The notes under the pieces: generated by a model | What the model was told of the DNA's origin: nothing | Seen by the model: only the letters and a program-made list of their open reading frames with translations | Database searches by the model: none | NCBI GenBank assembly: GCA_902529365.1 | Contig: CABZWK010000010.1 | Location: 1 to 64,000 of the forward strand | Source: an uncultured Balneola sp. | Lineage (GTDB): Bacteria > Bacteroidota > Rhodothermia > Balneolales > Balneolaceae | Direction: 5' to 3' | Length of the DNA stretch: 64,000 nucleotides | Translations under genes and position numbers: made by a program | Shown: positions 1-9,846 of the stretch, one piece after another | Layout: the number at the start of each line of letters is the position of its first letter | Position numbering within the stretch: the stretch's first letter is position 1

Positions 1-204
1 CATGCCCAAGAATTGACGGGCATAAGCCGATAAGGATTCTAAAAAACGACGTTGCCCTTCGGCATATATGGTATCAAAGGCTAGAGAAGATTTGCCAGAG
101 CCAGATAGTCCCGTGATTACCACGAGTGCATCTCTAGGGATGTTTACATCAATGTTTTTGAGATTGTGTTCGCGAGCGCCACGAATAACAATAGACTCTT
201 GCAT
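1..204 (-). CDS. uvrA: Excinuclease ABC subunit A, N-terminal fragment
   Basis: This is the first 68 codons of UvrA, the damage-recognition ATPase of nucleotide excision repair; the rest lies beyond the left edge. The reverse-strand reading opens with [17 protein letters not shown] and contains the Walker A loop GLSGSGKSS followed by [20 protein letters not shown], both hallmarks of the UvrA N-terminus. The start is the ATG at 204. It is divergent from the DAHP synthase gene, with about 165 bases between the two starts. I saw no clear SOS-type box in that gap. Only the missing C-terminal part is unknown. Confidence 0.95.
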   Translation of the reverse strand, partial: MQESIVIRGAREHNLKNIDVNIPRDALVVITGLSGSGKSSLAFDTIYAEGQRRFLESLSAYARQFLGM

Positions 205-371
205 ACAACTTCCTTGATAGGGTTTAGCCGGTCAAAAAGTACAAAACGCTAACTTACCAAACATCTAAAGCAAATTCTTCTATTTGGACTCCTTTTTTTA
301 CGTAGCTTTCCAAAAAATACTGTATGTTAGTTGCCCTCATTATTTTATCGAAATTGTAAAACTGAGTAATT

Positions 372-1727
372 ATGTCTGTACGTACCGCTGAATGGAGTCC
401 AACTAGTTGGAGAGAATTTCCAATCCAACAGCTTCCTGATTATCCAAATAAGGAAGAATTAGAACGCTCTTACGCTGAATTACAAACCTTACCTCCATTA
501 GTTACTTCATGGGAAATCGAATCCCTAAAGGATAAACTTGCCGCTGTAAGTGAGGGGAAGGCATTTTTGTTTCAAGCTGGAGATTGTGCCGAGAGTTTTG
601 ATTTAACCCGTTCATCTAAGATTGTGAACTTGGTAAAAGTGCTTTTACAAACCAGTTTTATCATGATACATGAAATGGGGGTACCCGTAATTAGGGTTGG
701 GAGAATTGCTGGACAATATGCAAAGCCACGTTCCTCTTCTTTTGAAACCGTGGATGGGGTTGAAATGCATAATTATCGTGGAGATCTAATCAATGGTTTT
801 GAAAAAGAGCAAGCTAAGCGAGTGCCTGATCCGAAACGTTTGTTGGAAGGGTACCATAAAGCGGGATTAACCTTGAATTTTATTCGTGCACTGGGTGATG
901 AAGGCTTTGCTGATTTACATCATCCCGAGCAGTGGGAGCTAGATTTTATGCAGAATAATCCCTATCACCAAGAATATGAATCAATGGTGAAATCTATTAC
1001 CCAAGCGGTAAAGTTTATGGACGCGGTGTCTGAGCGAAGATTACAACAGTCTCAAAAAGTGGATTTTTATACCTCGCATGAGGCACTTAATTTGTTTTAT
1101 GATTCCGCTCAAACCAGAAAGGTGCCAAGAAAAGAGGGCTATTTTAATTTGAGCGCCCATATGGTATGGTTAGGAAACAGAACCCGTGATTTAGATGAAG
1201 CTCACGTAGAATATTTACGCGGAATAGAAAATCCCATTGGAATAAAAATAGGCCCACCGTACACTCTTGATGCTACCATAAAGCTAATAGAGAAATTAAA
1301 TCCTACTCATGAGGTAGGAAAAATCGTGCTGATCACACGGTTTGGAAAAGAACAGATTCAAAAAGGACTTCCTGGGCTTATACAAGCGGTACGAAGAGAA
1401 GGTTTTCCTGTAGTGTGGAGTTCTGATCCCATGCATGGAAATACATTTTCTTCTACAAATGACTACAAGACCCGTAATTTTGATCACATAATGGAAGAAC
1501 TTAAACATGCATTTGCCATTCACAGATCGGAGGGAAGCTATTTAGGTAGTGTCCACTTGGAACTGACGGGCGATGATGTGACCGAGTGCGTTGGAGGTGC
1601 TAAAGGGTTGGATGAAAATGGACTAGATCTAAATTACGAAACTTTTTGTGATCCGCGCCTCAATTATGAACAATCCTTAGAATTAGCTTTCCTCATATCC
1701 AAGGAATGGGATAAAAGCTATGGTTAG
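372..1727 (+). CDS. Class II 3-deoxy-7-phosphoheptulonate (DAHP) synthase
   Basis: Catalyses condensation of phosphoenolpyruvate and erythrose 4-phosphate, the first step of the shikimate pathway, in the cytoplasm. The 451-residue length and sequence fit the class II (plant/mycobacterial type) family. Expected metal ligands are visible: Cys72 in FQAGDCAESF, His355 in SSDPMHGN, Glu397 in HLELTGDD and Asp427 in CDPRLNYEQ. The RVGRIAGQYAKPRS segment is also typical. Start ATG at 372; the protein begins MSVRTAEWSPTSW, as full-length homologues do. The gene is monocistronic in appearance, divergent from uvrA and followed by 221 non-coding bases. There is no fused ACT or chorismate mutase domain, so any feedback control would lie within the catalytic fold. 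Confidence 0.95.
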   Translation: MSVRTAEWSPTSWREFPIQQLPDYPNKEELERSYAELQTLPPLVTSWEIESLKDKLAAVSEGKAFLFQAGDCAESFDLTRSSKIVNLVKVLLQTSFIMIHEMGVPVIRVGRIAGQYAKPRSSSFETVDGVEMHNYRGDLINGFEKEQAKRVPDPKRLLEGYHKAGLTLNFIRALGDEGFADLHHPEQWELDFMQNNPYHQEYESMVKSITQAVKFMDAVSERRLQQSQKVDFYTSHEALNLFYDSAQTRKVPRKEGYFNLSAHMVWLGNRTRDLDEAHVEYLRGIENPIGIKIGPPYTLDATIKLIEKLNPTHEVGKIVLITRFGKEQIQKGLPGLIQAVRREGFPVVWSSDPMHGNTFSSTNDYKTRNFDHIMEELKHAFAIHRSEGSYLGSVHLELTGDDVTECVGGAKGLDENGLDLNYETFCDPRLNYEQSLELAFLISKEWDKSYG

Positions 1728-1787
1728 TGACAATTTTTCTTGGTAGATGACGTACTTTCAGATGGCATCTGTCTCTTTTACTTAATC

Positions 1788-1871
1788 TACTGACAATCTA
1801 TTTTATTACACTGAAATCCCGTCACACCCCACCTAGGATACACCAACGGGCTGTCAGTAATAGATGTGGGG
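1788..1871 (+). promoter_or_regulatory. Inverted-repeat cluster between DAHP synthase and hsp20
   Basis: An 8-base perfect inverted repeat TACTGACA (1788-1795) / TGTCAGTA (1852-1859) encloses a second pair CCCGT (1818-1822) / ACGGG (1846-1850). A competing pair CCCCAC (1827-1832) / GTGGGG (1866-1871) cannot form together with the outer stem. There is no T-run, so a simple terminator is not obvious. It may be a structured leader or processing element upstream of the heat-shock gene, but that is inference. Confidence 0.35.
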
Positions 1872-1948
1872 CTTGCCTAATGGCATATAATTTGTGTTTA
1901 TCTATTCAAACTAAATGTGAAACGATAAATATTATTGAGGTACCAATT

Positions 1949-2377
1949 ATGTCACTAGTACGATATACCCGACCTAATTACCAACATCTATCAAAGAGTT
2001 TTAACGAGCTAATGGATGAATTTTTTGAGCCAATAAATGGTCGAACTACGGATAATTTCACCCCTAAGGTTGATGTCCGTGAAAACGAGCAGGAATTTGA
2101 GCTTCTGTTAGAGATACCTGGTGTTCGAAAAGAAGACATCCAGATAGAGCTAGAACAGGATGTACTTTATGTTTCAGGCGTGCGTAAAGCCTTGGAAGAG
2201 ACTAAAGATACTAATGTGCACAGAATGGAACAATTTTATGGTTCCTTTCAGCGAAGTTTTCACCTCCCACAAGGGCTAGATAAGGAAATAGTTGCTGCCC
2301 AATATCAGAATGGTATACTTCGATTGACCATTAAAAAACACGAAAAAGCGATAAAAAAGCAGATAGTAATCCACTAG
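1949..2377 (+). CDS. Small heat-shock protein, Hsp20/alpha-crystallin family
   Basis: An ATP-independent holdase chaperone of about 142 residues. The alpha-crystallin domain spans roughly residues 35-140: FTPKVDVRENEQEFELLLEI, then PGVRKEDIQIELEQDVLYVSG, and the C-terminal KIAxKN-like end of the domain. A hydrophobic N-terminal arm (MSLVRYTRPNYQHLSKSFNE) precedes it. I chose the ATG at 1949 because TTGAGG sits 8 bases upstream and MSLVRY starts are usual for this family; an in-frame ATG at 1880 would add 23 residues unlike homologues. It is followed by htrA and clpB on the same strand, giving a protein-quality-control neighbourhood. Confidence 0.93.
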   Translation: MSLVRYTRPNYQHLSKSFNELMDEFFEPINGRTTDNFTPKVDVRENEQEFELLLEIPGVRKEDIQIELEQDVLYVSGVRKALEETKDTNVHRMEQFYGSFQRSFHLPQGLDKEIVAAQYQNGILRLTIKKHEKAIKKQIVIH

Positions 2378-2424
2378 TATAGAATTAATTCTCATTATAA
2401 TTGGAGTTTGAATGATTCGAACAT

Positions 2425-2469
2425 GGGCGGCCTCTATGTATTCCAAATGATACATACGACAGGGCGCCC
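2425..2469 (+). repeat. Long imperfect palindrome upstream of htrA
   Basis: GGGCGGCCT (2425-2433) pairs with AGGGCGCCC (2461-2469), 8 of 9 bases complementary, and ATGTAT (2436-2441) pairs perfectly with ATACAT (2450-2455) inside it, with a loop of 8 bases. The stem is GC-rich in an AT-rich spacer. The downstream sequence is TTGCTTCGTT, a poor T-run, so it may be a terminator for hsp20, a transcript-stabilising hairpin or an operator for htrA. Confidence 0.45.
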
Positions 2470-2518
2470 TTGCTTCGTTATGAGAACAAATTTTTAAAAC
2501 CATTAAAAAATACATCTT

Positions 2519-4057
2519 ATGAAGCTTATAAAGCGTACATCAACAACCACCATTGCGTTACTTGTATCCTTATTCATACCAATTGCATTATTCTTTCTCG
2601 CAGCTGACCAGGGAGCTAACACCGGAACTGCCTCAAGAAAAACTGACGCGGTAGGAGTAATAGATACCTTAGAATCTGTAGAGAATAGCTACGATTCACT
2701 GCCTAGTTCAGAGATGCTTGATAAACCTGTAATACGGCTTAAGGATTTCAACGATGCCATTGTAGAAATTGCCGAGAATTCGAACCCATCGGTAGTAACC
2801 ATTACCACTCAAAGAACACGTGAAGTTAGCGTGATGGATCCATTTTCAATGTTTTTCGGCAATCCAAATAGCCGTGAAAATACACGAGAGTATGTACAAA
2901 GAGGCTTGGGTTCAGGAGTAGTAATCTCCGATGAAGGTTATATCCTAACCAATAATCATGTAATTGAGAATGCTGATCAAATAATGGTTCGTTTATATGA
3001 CGGACAAGAGCTTGAGGCTACATTAATTGGAACGGATCCCATGACTGATATCGCTGTTTTACAAATTGAGGAAGGGGCGGCTCCAGCTTTACCTTTGGGT
3101 AATAGTGATGAAGCTAAGGTAGGCTCTTTCGTGTTGGCTATTGGTAGTCCTCTTAGCGAAAATCTTGCTCATACGGTTTCATTTGGTATCGTAAGTGCTC
3201 GTGGACGTTCCTTAAATTTAACAGCATATGGGGACTATATTCAAACAGACGCGGCGATCAATCCTGGTAATTCAGGTGGAGCCTTGGTAGATTTGAACGG
3301 TACCTTGGTGGGAATAAATTCCGCAATCGCATCACGCTCGGGTGGAAATGATGGGATTGGTTTTGCCATTCCTGTTAAATTAGCTAAACGTATTATGGAC
3401 GACCTCATTGAGGATGGTTCTGTCAGCAGGGGCTACTTAGGGATGTATACTGCGGGAGAACTAGATCCTACCTTGGCCGATGCCTTGGATTTAGAGGTTT
3501 CAAAAGGTGTCATTGTGGGACGAGTTGAGGTCAAAGGGCCAGCTGAGGAAGGAGGACTAAAAGAAGAAGATATCATTGTTAGGCTAAATGGGGAAGCTGT
3601 TCAAAGTTGGGATTCGTTTAGAACAGACATTGCGAGTCTAAAACCCGGCGAGAAAATAAAAGTTCAAGTAGTTAGAGATGGCAAACCAGTTGAATTAACT
3701 ATTACCATTGGTGAGCGTTCAGAAGAGCAGGCCCTTGCTTCTAATTCTGCGACTACCAGAGATTTAGTAGAAGACTTAGGATTCAGTGTGCATAGTTTAA
3801 CGGAGACCTTTCGATCGGAGCTTCGATTAAGTAACGAGGTTGAAGGGGTGCTGGTTCAAGGTCTTAAAGAATCAAGTGATGCCTATCAAAGGGGCTTAAG
3901 AAATGGAGATGTAATCTCAGCGGTTAAGCGAAAATCTATAGACAATGCGGATGAATTTTACGCAGAAGTAAGCCATAGTCTTGAAGCAGGTGATAAGGCA
4001 ATATTACTCACGATTGAACGTGATAACCTAAAACAATTCATAGCATTTAGAATGTAG
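2519..4057 (+). CDS. HtrA/DegQ-family periplasmic serine protease with two PDZ domains
   Basis: Degrades or refolds damaged envelope proteins. Residues 10-28 form an N-terminal signal/anchor segment (TTIALLVSLFIPIALFFLA). The trypsin-like domain carries the complete triad: His147 in LTNNHVIE, Asp177 in DPMTDIAVL and Ser252 in NPGNSGGALVD. Two PDZ domains follow, at about 305-400 (SRGYLGMYTA...) and 415-510 (VEGVLVQGL...). The 512-residue length suits the DegP/DegQ group. The ATG at 2519 places the signal peptide correctly. It sits between hsp20 and clpB, all on the plus strand, so a shared stress response is plausible, although the long spacers argue for separate promoters. Confidence 0.93.
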   Translation: MKLIKRTSTTTIALLVSLFIPIALFFLAADQGANTGTASRKTDAVGVIDTLESVENSYDSLPSSEMLDKPVIRLKDFNDAIVEIAENSNPSVVTITTQRTREVSVMDPFSMFFGNPNSRENTREYVQRGLGSGVVISDEGYILTNNHVIENADQIMVRLYDGQELEATLIGTDPMTDIAVLQIEEGAAPALPLGNSDEAKVGSFVLAIGSPLSENLAHTVSFGIVSARGRSLNLTAYGDYIQTDAAINPGNSGGALVDLNGTLVGINSAIASRSGGNDGIGFAIPVKLAKRIMDDLIEDGSVSRGYLGMYTAGELDPTLADALDLEVSKGVIVGRVEVKGPAEEGGLKEEDIIVRLNGEAVQSWDSFRTDIASLKPGEKIKVQVVRDGKPVELTITIGERSEEQALASNSATTRDLVEDLGFSVHSLTETFRSELRLSNEVEGVLVQGLKESSDAYQRGLRNGDVISAVKRKSIDNADEFYAEVSHSLEAGDKAILLTIERDNLKQFIAFRM

Positions 4058-4140
4058 TATACCTTGAAAATAAAACCTGCAAATAAGGCAGAATTTCCAT
4101 AGAAAGCGCCATGGGTGGCACGGTTTTGGTAGTTTATTAG

Positions 4141-4181
4141 GCGAGGGATATCGTTGAAAGACGTTCAATACCTCGCTTTTT
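4141..4181 (+). terminator. Hairpin plus T-run between htrA and clpB
   Basis: GCGAGG (4141-4146) pairs with CCTCGC (4171-4176) and TTGAA (4154-4158) with TTCAA (4164-4168), with unpaired bases between the two stems, followed by a short T-run at 4177-4181. This fits a Rho-independent terminator for htrA, or an attenuator in the clpB leader. It does not match the CIRCE consensus. Confidence 0.5.
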
Positions 4182-4202
4182 CAATTTAATGATGGAGAGA
4201 CA

Positions 4203-6875
4203 ATGAATTTGAACAGTTTTACATTAAAAGCACAGCAAGCAATACAATCATCTCTAGACCTAGCCCAAGATGTAGGTCATCAGGCGGTAGAGGCAGTTCA
4301 TATTGCAAAAGCTTTATTGGATGGTGAACAGGATACCATCAATTCCATTCTATTAAAATTAGGGGTTCAAAAAGACCAGCTTAAAGCTATTGTAGAGAAA
4401 GAGCTTACAACGCGACCGAAGGTATCAGGCGCGTCGGTGTCGGGGCCTTATCTAGGGCCAACTGCAAAGAGTATGTTAGATCAGGCAAAGGTAGAAGCTC
4501 ATGATATGGGCGATGAATATATTAGCACCGAGCATGTGCTTATGGCCATAACCAAGGTAGGCGAAACATGGGCGAAGGATTGGCAAGGGTCAGGGCTTAA
4601 AAAGGAAGCTATCCAGCAAGTACTTAAAGAAACACGCGGCGGGCAAAAAGTAGATGATCCGAACGCCGAGAGCCGTTTTGCAGCGTTAAAAAAATATGCT
4701 AGAAATTTAAATGAGTGGGCAGAAAAAAACAAGTTAGACCCAGTCATTGGAAGAGATGTCGAAATCCGAAGAGTAATGCAAATCTTGTCCAGAAGAACTA
4801 AAAATAATCCGGTACTGATTGGAGAACCCGGAGTTGGTAAAACAGCTATTGCTGAGGGTATGGCATTGCGGATTGTGCGTGGTGATGTTCCTGAAGGCCT
4901 CAAGCAAAAGCGAATTTTGGCTTTAGACATGGGGGCATTAATTGCTGGAACTAAGTTCAGGGGTGAGTTTGAAGAACGTTTAAAAGCGGTGGTTAAGGAA
5001 GTGACGGACTCAGATGGTGAGATTATTCTTTTTATTGATGAAATACATACCCTTGTTGGTGCGGGTGCCACCGATGGAGCCATGGATGCGGCAAACATTT
5101 TAAAACCAGCTTTGGCTAGAGGAGAGATGCATGCCATTGGGGCGACCACCTTGGATGAGTATCGTAAATACATTGAGAAAGACAAGGCATTGGAACGGCG
5201 TTTACAAACTGTATTGGTTGGTGAGCCAGGTGTGGAGGATACAGTTTCGATTTTAAGAGGGTTGCAAGAGCGCTATGAACTCCATCATGGAGTTCGAATA
5301 ACCGATGCTGCCATTGTGGCTGCCGCCGAATTATCTCATAGATACATTGCAGACCGATTTTTACCAGATAAGGCCATCGATTTGATTGATGAGGCTGCTT
5401 CTCGTTTACGCCTACAAATAGACTCCCTACCAGAAGAGCTAGATGCCTTGGAGCGACAAATACGGCAACTTGAAATAGAGCGAGAAGCCCTAAAGCGGGA
5501 ACAAGATTCCACTACAAAAAAACAAGTAGAGAAAGAGTCTGTTAAACTTAATCAACTCGAAAAAGAACTTGCAGATTTAATCGAGAAGCGAACAGATATG
5601 CGAACTCAATGGGATCAAGAGCGATCGGTAATTCAACAAGTACGAAATCTCAAACAAGCAATTGAAACCACGCGTAATCATGCAGACAAAGCTGAGCGAA
5701 AAGGGGAGTATGAACGAGTAGCTGAGCTTCGCTATGGTACCTTAGTACAGCTTGAAAAAGAGTTGCAACTTGCTCACGAGCACGCACAGCGAATACAAGA
5801 AGGAACAACGCTGTTAAAAGAAGAAGTCGTTGCAGAAGATATAGCCGATATCGTGGCTCGCTGGACCGGCATACCTGTTAGTAAAATGGTGCAGTCTGAC
5901 AGGGAAAAACTGTTAATGCTTGAAAAAGAGTTGCATAAGCGTGTAATTGGGCAAGACAATGCTATTGAAGCCGTCGCTAATGCCGTTCGACGATCTAGGG
6001 CAGGCTTACAGGATGAAGATCGTCCCATAGGTTCTTTTTTCTTTTTGGGTTCTACTGGGGTTGGGAAAACGGAATTGGCTCGAACCTTAGCTGAGTTTTT
6101 GTTTAATGATGCTCAGGCCATGATTCGTATAGATATGAGTGAATACATGGAAAAACACTCGATAAGTCGTCTAGTTGGAGCTCCTCCTGGATATGTTGGT
6201 CATGACGAGGGAGGTCAGCTTACCGAGGCGGTTCGTCGCAGACCCTATTCAGTGTTGTTGTTGGATGAGGTGGAAAAGGCACATCCCGATGTCTTTAATA
6301 TTTTACTACAAGTTCTCGATGAGGGACGATTAACCGATAGTAAAGGCACAACGGTCGATTTTACGAATACCATCATCATTATGACCTCTAATCTTGGTTC
6401 CTCCCTAATTATGGAAGAAATGGAGCGAAACAAAGGGGCATGGGATCAATCGCAGTATATCAGAATGCAAGAGCAGTTGATTGATTTGTTGAAGAAGAGT
6501 ATTCGTCCTGAGTTTTTAAATAGAGTGGACGATATCATTGTATTTCATCCGTTAGAGGCCCGTCATATTCGCTCTATTGTTGATATTCAACTCCAGAGGT
6601 TACATCATATGTTGGCTAAACAACAGGTTGTGCTTAAGATTTCAGAGGTAGTTAAAAAATGGCTAGCTGAACGAGGATTTGATCCTCTATTCGGTGCGCG
6701 GCCATTAAAGAGAATGATTCAGCAGCATTTGGTTAATAACATAGCCACCGAATTATTGAAAAAAGAACTCAATGGGGCAATAGAATTTGAAGCTCAGGTT
6801 TCCGAACAAGGGGATACCATTCTATTTGCAGAGATTCTACATGATCCACAAGAATGGGCTAAAGAAGATTCTTAG
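4203..6875 (+). CDS. clpB: ATP-dependent chaperone ClpB (Hsp100 disaggregase)
   Basis: Hexameric AAA+ disaggregase that works with DnaK to rescue aggregated protein. Order of domains in 890 residues: Clp N domain (about 1-150), AAA1 with Walker A GEPGVGKT (about 207-214) and Walker [13 protein letters not shown], the coiled-coil middle domain (about 410-530, rich in Glu/Lys/Gln) that distinguishes ClpB from ClpA/ClpC, AAA2 with Walker A GSTGVGKT (about 616-623), and a D2-small domain with [10 protein letters not shown]. Start ATG at 4203 follows GATGGAGAGACA, a fair ribosome site. The 3' end overlaps the convergent decarboxylase gene by 17 bases. Length and motifs are normal. Confidence 0.98.
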   Translation: MNLNSFTLKAQQAIQSSLDLAQDVGHQAVEAVHIAKALLDGEQDTINSILLKLGVQKDQLKAIVEKELTTRPKVSGASVSGPYLGPTAKSMLDQAKVEAHDMGDEYISTEHVLMAITKVGETWAKDWQGSGLKKEAIQQVLKETRGGQKVDDPNAESRFAALKKYARNLNEWAEKNKLDPVIGRDVEIRRVMQILSRRTKNNPVLIGEPGVGKTAIAEGMALRIVRGDVPEGLKQKRILALDMGALIAGTKFRGEFEERLKAVVKEVTDSDGEIILFIDEIHTLVGAGATDGAMDAANILKPALARGEMHAIGATTLDEYRKYIEKDKALERRLQTVLVGEPGVEDTVSILRGLQERYELHHGVRITDAAIVAAAELSHRYIADRFLPDKAIDLIDEAASRLRLQIDSLPEELDALERQIRQLEIEREALKREQDSTTKKQVEKESVKLNQLEKELADLIEKRTDMRTQWDQERSVIQQVRNLKQAIETTRNHADKAERKGEYERVAELRYGTLVQLEKELQLAHEHAQRIQEGTTLLKEEVVAEDIADIVARWTGIPVSKMVQSDREKLLMLEKELHKRVIGQDNAIEAVANAVRRSRAGLQDEDRPIGSFFFLGSTGVGKTELARTLAEFLFNDAQAMIRIDMSEYMEKHSISRLVGAPPGYVGHDEGGQLTEAVRRRPYSVLLLDEVEKAHPDVFNILLQVLDEGRLTDSKGTTVDFTNTIIIMTSNLGSSLIMEEMERNKGAWDQSQYIRMQEQLIDLLKKSIRPEFLNRVDDIIVFHPLEARHIRSIVDIQLQRLHHMLAKQQVVLKISEVVKKWLAERGFDPLFGARPLKRMIQQHLVNNIATELLKKELNGAIEFEAQVSEQGDTILFAEILHDPQEWAKEDS

Positions 6876-8253
6876 CGTCTGCTTCTATCCGGCAAAGTAA
6901 ATCCTCAACAGTGTACTCTTGTTCGGGCCGCATAAGCACACTTCTTAGTAAAATCACATCGCTGCTATCTGCCGGGATTTCAGGGAATCTTTGGCTAAAT
7001 TCTTTCGAACTTATCGTAAAAAGTGAAATAAAATACTGCTGACTAGGATCTTTGTGGGCCATACCTTGGCGAAATATTTCTTTGGACAGATTACTAATGG
7101 TTGATGTAGATCTTAGCGATTTTTTTCCCCCAGCAAAGTAGGTGATAATGTCGAGTTCAGGTGCCATATAAGCCGTCAGAGCTTCACATTTATTTAAGTA
7201 ATTAAAAGCTTTGGTAGCTGCACAGTGACAAGCGGTGAGTATAGGCCCAAATCCAAGATCTGACCGTAATGGAAAACACTGCAAAGTAGCCCAAAAAGCA
7301 GCTGCTGCGGCGCCTGCCCGAGAACATTCTAAGCTAATTTCACCTAGATGTAACTCTTCAGAACTGAAGTAAGTGTAGGGAGAATCATGTTTGTAGAATA
7401 CGCCAACTTCTGGGTTTTTAAAAAGTACGCACCCACATCCGTAGGGTTGTAGCCCATGCTTATGTGGATCGATTACAATACTATCGGCCTCATGTATCCG
7501 GTCCCAATGGGCGACAGGACCTGGGAGGAGGTCCGAGATTGTTTTGAAAAAACCACCATAAGCTGCATCGATATGAATCCGAATATCCCTGGTATGAGCC
7601 CAATCGAGTATATGGGCAAGGGGTTCAACTTTCCCCAAGCCAGTAGTACCCATCGTGACGATTAACGTACCAATAGAATCGAACGGGAGTGCATCAAGAT
7701 GTTCAGTAATGGAATGCTCAGAATCTAGCTGATCAGTACCTAACTGAAAGGAGTGAGCTTCCATGCCTAAGACTTGAGCCATTCGACCATGGGTGTAGTG
7801 GGCTTCGCTAGAATATGCGATCCCTTTTTTTGGGTGTATACTCCGGGCAACCCAAAGCGCCTCTAGATTGGCGATGGTCCCACTTGAACTAAGGTGTCCT
7901 AAATAAGGATGATGATAACCAAACAAATTGGCCAAAGAGTGGACACACTCTTTTTCCATTTCAGAACTAGGTGGTCCTCCGTCTAAAGCGTGATTATTTG
8001 GGTTTAACCCCATCGTTAGTGAATATGCTAGCGATGCAACCGGATGGGGGGGTTTGAGCATTTGACCTGCATAGCTGGGATGATGAAAAGGATAATTCCC
8101 AGTAAGTCGTTCACTAAGGGTACGTAGAGTTTCTTGAATGATTGAATCTTCGACTACTAAGCTAGGGTGAGTCGTAAATGGACCGAAGGAGTTTTTCCAC
8201 TTTTGGAGTTGCTGTAGAGATGGTTGAATGGTCTGAAATAGTGAGCTGTCCAT
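6859..8253 (-). CDS. PLP-dependent group II amino-acid decarboxylase family protein
   Basis: A fold-type I pyridoxal-phosphate enzyme of the aromatic amino acid / glutamate / diaminobutyrate decarboxylase family. Visible landmarks: HPSYAGQMLKPPHPVASLAY near the N-terminus, SSGTIANLEALW, HIDAAYGG (the PLP-ring Asp) and VIDPHKHGLQPYGCG with the Schiff-base Lys. At 464 residues the length fits a compact member. I start at the ATG at 8253 rather than the in-frame TTG two codons upstream. The substrate cannot be fixed from sequence; aromatic L-amino acids or aspartate are both possible. It is convergent with clpB and sits 15 bases downstream of the DUF3078 gene on the same strand. Confidence 0.85.
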   Translation of the reverse strand: MDSSLFQTIQPSLQQLQKWKNSFGPFTTHPSLVVEDSIIQETLRTLSERLTGNYPFHHPSYAGQMLKPPHPVASLAYSLTMGLNPNNHALDGGPPSSEMEKECVHSLANLFGYHHPYLGHLSSSGTIANLEALWVARSIHPKKGIAYSSEAHYTHGRMAQVLGMEAHSFQLGTDQLDSEHSITEHLDALPFDSIGTLIVTMGTTGLGKVEPLAHILDWAHTRDIRIHIDAAYGGFFKTISDLLPGPVAHWDRIHEADSIVIDPHKHGLQPYGCGCVLFKNPEVGVFYKHDSPYTYFSSEELHLGEISLECSRAGAAAAAFWATLQCFPLRSDLGFGPILTACHCAATKAFNYLNKCEALTAYMAPELDIITYFAGGKKSLRSTSTISNLSKEIFRQGMAHKDPSQQYFISLFTISSKEFSQRFPEIPADSSDVILLRSVLMRPEQEYTVEDLLCRIEADAKNLL

Positions 8254-8268
8254 TATCAAATAGGTGAT

Positions 8269-9156
8269 TTAAAATAAATCCATTGATATACCCGCGCTCA
8301 GTACTTGCTTAAGCTGAATATCCGTTGAAAAATCATGGTCATAACGCAGTTCAAACTGCAATGAAGTTCGTAGAGTTGAATTTATTTTACCAATAAATTC
8401 GTTAGTCCAATATACATCGGTTTCGTTTATAGGGTGCAACAAATTGGTAAAAGTCTCTATATCCGTATTGTATTGAACATTTTTGAGTACCTCTTTTTGG
8501 AAAGTAATCCCCGTTGTTAGGCCACCCTCAAATCGATAATTATCCCCTTGCTTAAGACCGTAATTGGAGGCTAAATCCTCTCGCAGAATAATGGTTTGTT
8601 TTAACCCGAGTCCTGCTTCCATTTGAAAACTTTTTTCGACATTAAAGCTTATCCCTATCCCCTCGGTTAGGTATGCTGGAGCAAAGAATCCAGAAATTAA
8701 AGAGTCAGCACCTGCGGGATTACGTTTTGCATTGTACTCGAAACCGTCTCGAAACTGTGTGCGTAACATAACCGTACCATAGGCAGAAAGTCGTGTAATG
8801 TCGGAAAATCCAAAGGTGCTACGTGTCCTGATGGTCAATAAATCATCAGATTTACGGGTGTCTCCATTCAAGCGTGCTTGACCATACCTGCCATTAATGC
8901 GAATCCCAAACGCAAATAAATCGCCTCTGTAAATCTTGGAATAATTAGTTGAAAAAGTACCACTAATGGTGTTTACCCCTCCTTCGCTCCAGTTGTCAAA
9001 GCTTGCTTGAGCACCATTCAGATTAACAATCCAATTATCTTCCCAACCTTTTAATGTGTCTGGTATCACAATAGTTTGGGCTATGGTAAAGCCACCAAAT
9101 AATAAAAACAAAATAAAGGAAAGTAGCGCTGTTAGACGTGAGTACGGCAGCCTCAT
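8269..9156 (-). CDS. DUF3078-type outer-membrane beta-barrel protein
   Basis: A 295-residue protein with a signal peptide (hydrophobic residues 8-26, cleavage likely after FTIAQ) and alternating beta strands. The stretch WIVNLNGAQASFDNWSEGG followed by VNTISGTFSTNYSKIYRGD is the DUF3078 signature common in Bacteroidota. The C-terminus ends in Phe (SAGISMDLF), as expected for a barrel inserted by the BAM complex. Its biochemical role is unknown. It lies 10 bases downstream of the phosphoribosyltransferase gene on the same strand, so the two may be cotranscribed. Confidence 0.8.
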   Translation of the reverse strand: MRLPYSRLTALLSFILFLLFGGFTIAQTIVIPDTLKGWEDNWIVNLNGAQASFDNWSEGGVNTISGTFSTNYSKIYRGDLFAFGIRINGRYGQARLNGDTRKSDDLLTIRTRSTFGFSDITRLSAYGTVMLRTQFRDGFEYNAKRNPAGADSLISGFFAPAYLTEGIGISFNVEKSFQMEAGLGLKQTIILREDLASNYGLKQGDNYRFEGGLTTGITFQKEVLKNVQYNTDIETFTNLLHPINETDVYWTNEFIGKINSTLRTSLQFELRYDHDFSTDIQLKQVLSAGISMDLF

Positions 9157-9166
9157 TTTAAGCGAT

Positions 9167-9697
9167 TTATGGATTTTTAAATAATACCACAGCTTCTAAG
9201 TGGTTTGCGTTCAATAATACCTCTACATGCTCTCCAACTTTGGTTGGAATGTTTTCTCCAACAGTATTGGCTAATATTGGGTAGCGCCTATGTCCCCTAT
9301 CAATTAATGAAACAATTTCGATAGCCTCAGGTTCTTGTGAATGGAGCAATATAGAAAGCGCCTGAAATAAGGTTCGACCTGAGAATACAACATCATCCAC
9401 GATAAGAACTTGTAAATCACTAAGATCGGGTATGGCTTGATTACCTTTACTGAATACATCAAAATTATACAGTAGATCACCCTGCTCGGGTCTAAGCTGT
9501 TTGAGTTCGGAAACCAGTTCCTCGGCCAAGGCAAACCCCCGTTCGTTCAATCCAATTACGTGGAGTGGTTGATTCGCTGGGAAGCGTTCGTAAACCTGAA
9601 TAGCCATTCTCTTAATACATCGAGAGATTCGGGCTCGGTCCATGAGTATAAGTTGGTGTTCCATGAGCTTTAAACGTTGTTCTTGGGTGTCATGCAA
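9167..9697 (-). CDS. PyrR-like phosphoribosyltransferase
   Basis: Type I phosphoribosyltransferase of 176 residues. The PRPP-binding loop VLIVDDVVFSGRTLFQAL is intact at about residues 97-114, and IGLNERGFALAEEL and LIDRGHRRYPI match PyrR, the UMP-responsive regulator of pyrimidine genes that also has uracil phosphoribosyltransferase activity. No pyrimidine operon adjoins it; pyrF is about 8 kb away. Whether this copy binds RNA or only acts as an enzyme is not visible. Start ATG at 9697. Confidence 0.8.
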   Translation of the reverse strand: MHDTQEQRLKLMEHQLILMDRARISRCIKRMAIQVYERFPANQPLHVIGLNERGFALAEELVSELKQLRPEQGDLLYNFDVFSKGNQAIPDLSDLQVLIVDDVVFSGRTLFQALSILLHSQEPEAIEIVSLIDRGHRRYPILANTVGENIPTKVGEHVEVLLNANHLEAVVLFKNP

Positions 9698-9846
9698 TTA
9701 TTTAAAGATACGATTTTAGTCATACTAATAAGTGTTTTTTTAAGAGCGTATGCTTTCCGTATTTCCTCAATGTTAAAAAATAGATCGGTTCAGTCTTGAT
9801 TAGGGATTTGTAGCTCCCTATCTTTCAAATCTGTTAACGACTTTTT

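Noticed and set aside
4141-4181. CIRCE/HrcA operator in front of clpB
   Set aside because: The repeat does not match TTAGCACTC-N9-GAGTGCTAA; terminator is the better reading.
4499-5185. 228-codon open frame antisense to clpB
   Set aside because: Entirely inside a well-supported gene; composition is that of a shadow frame, rich in Ser/Thr/Ile with no recognisable motif.
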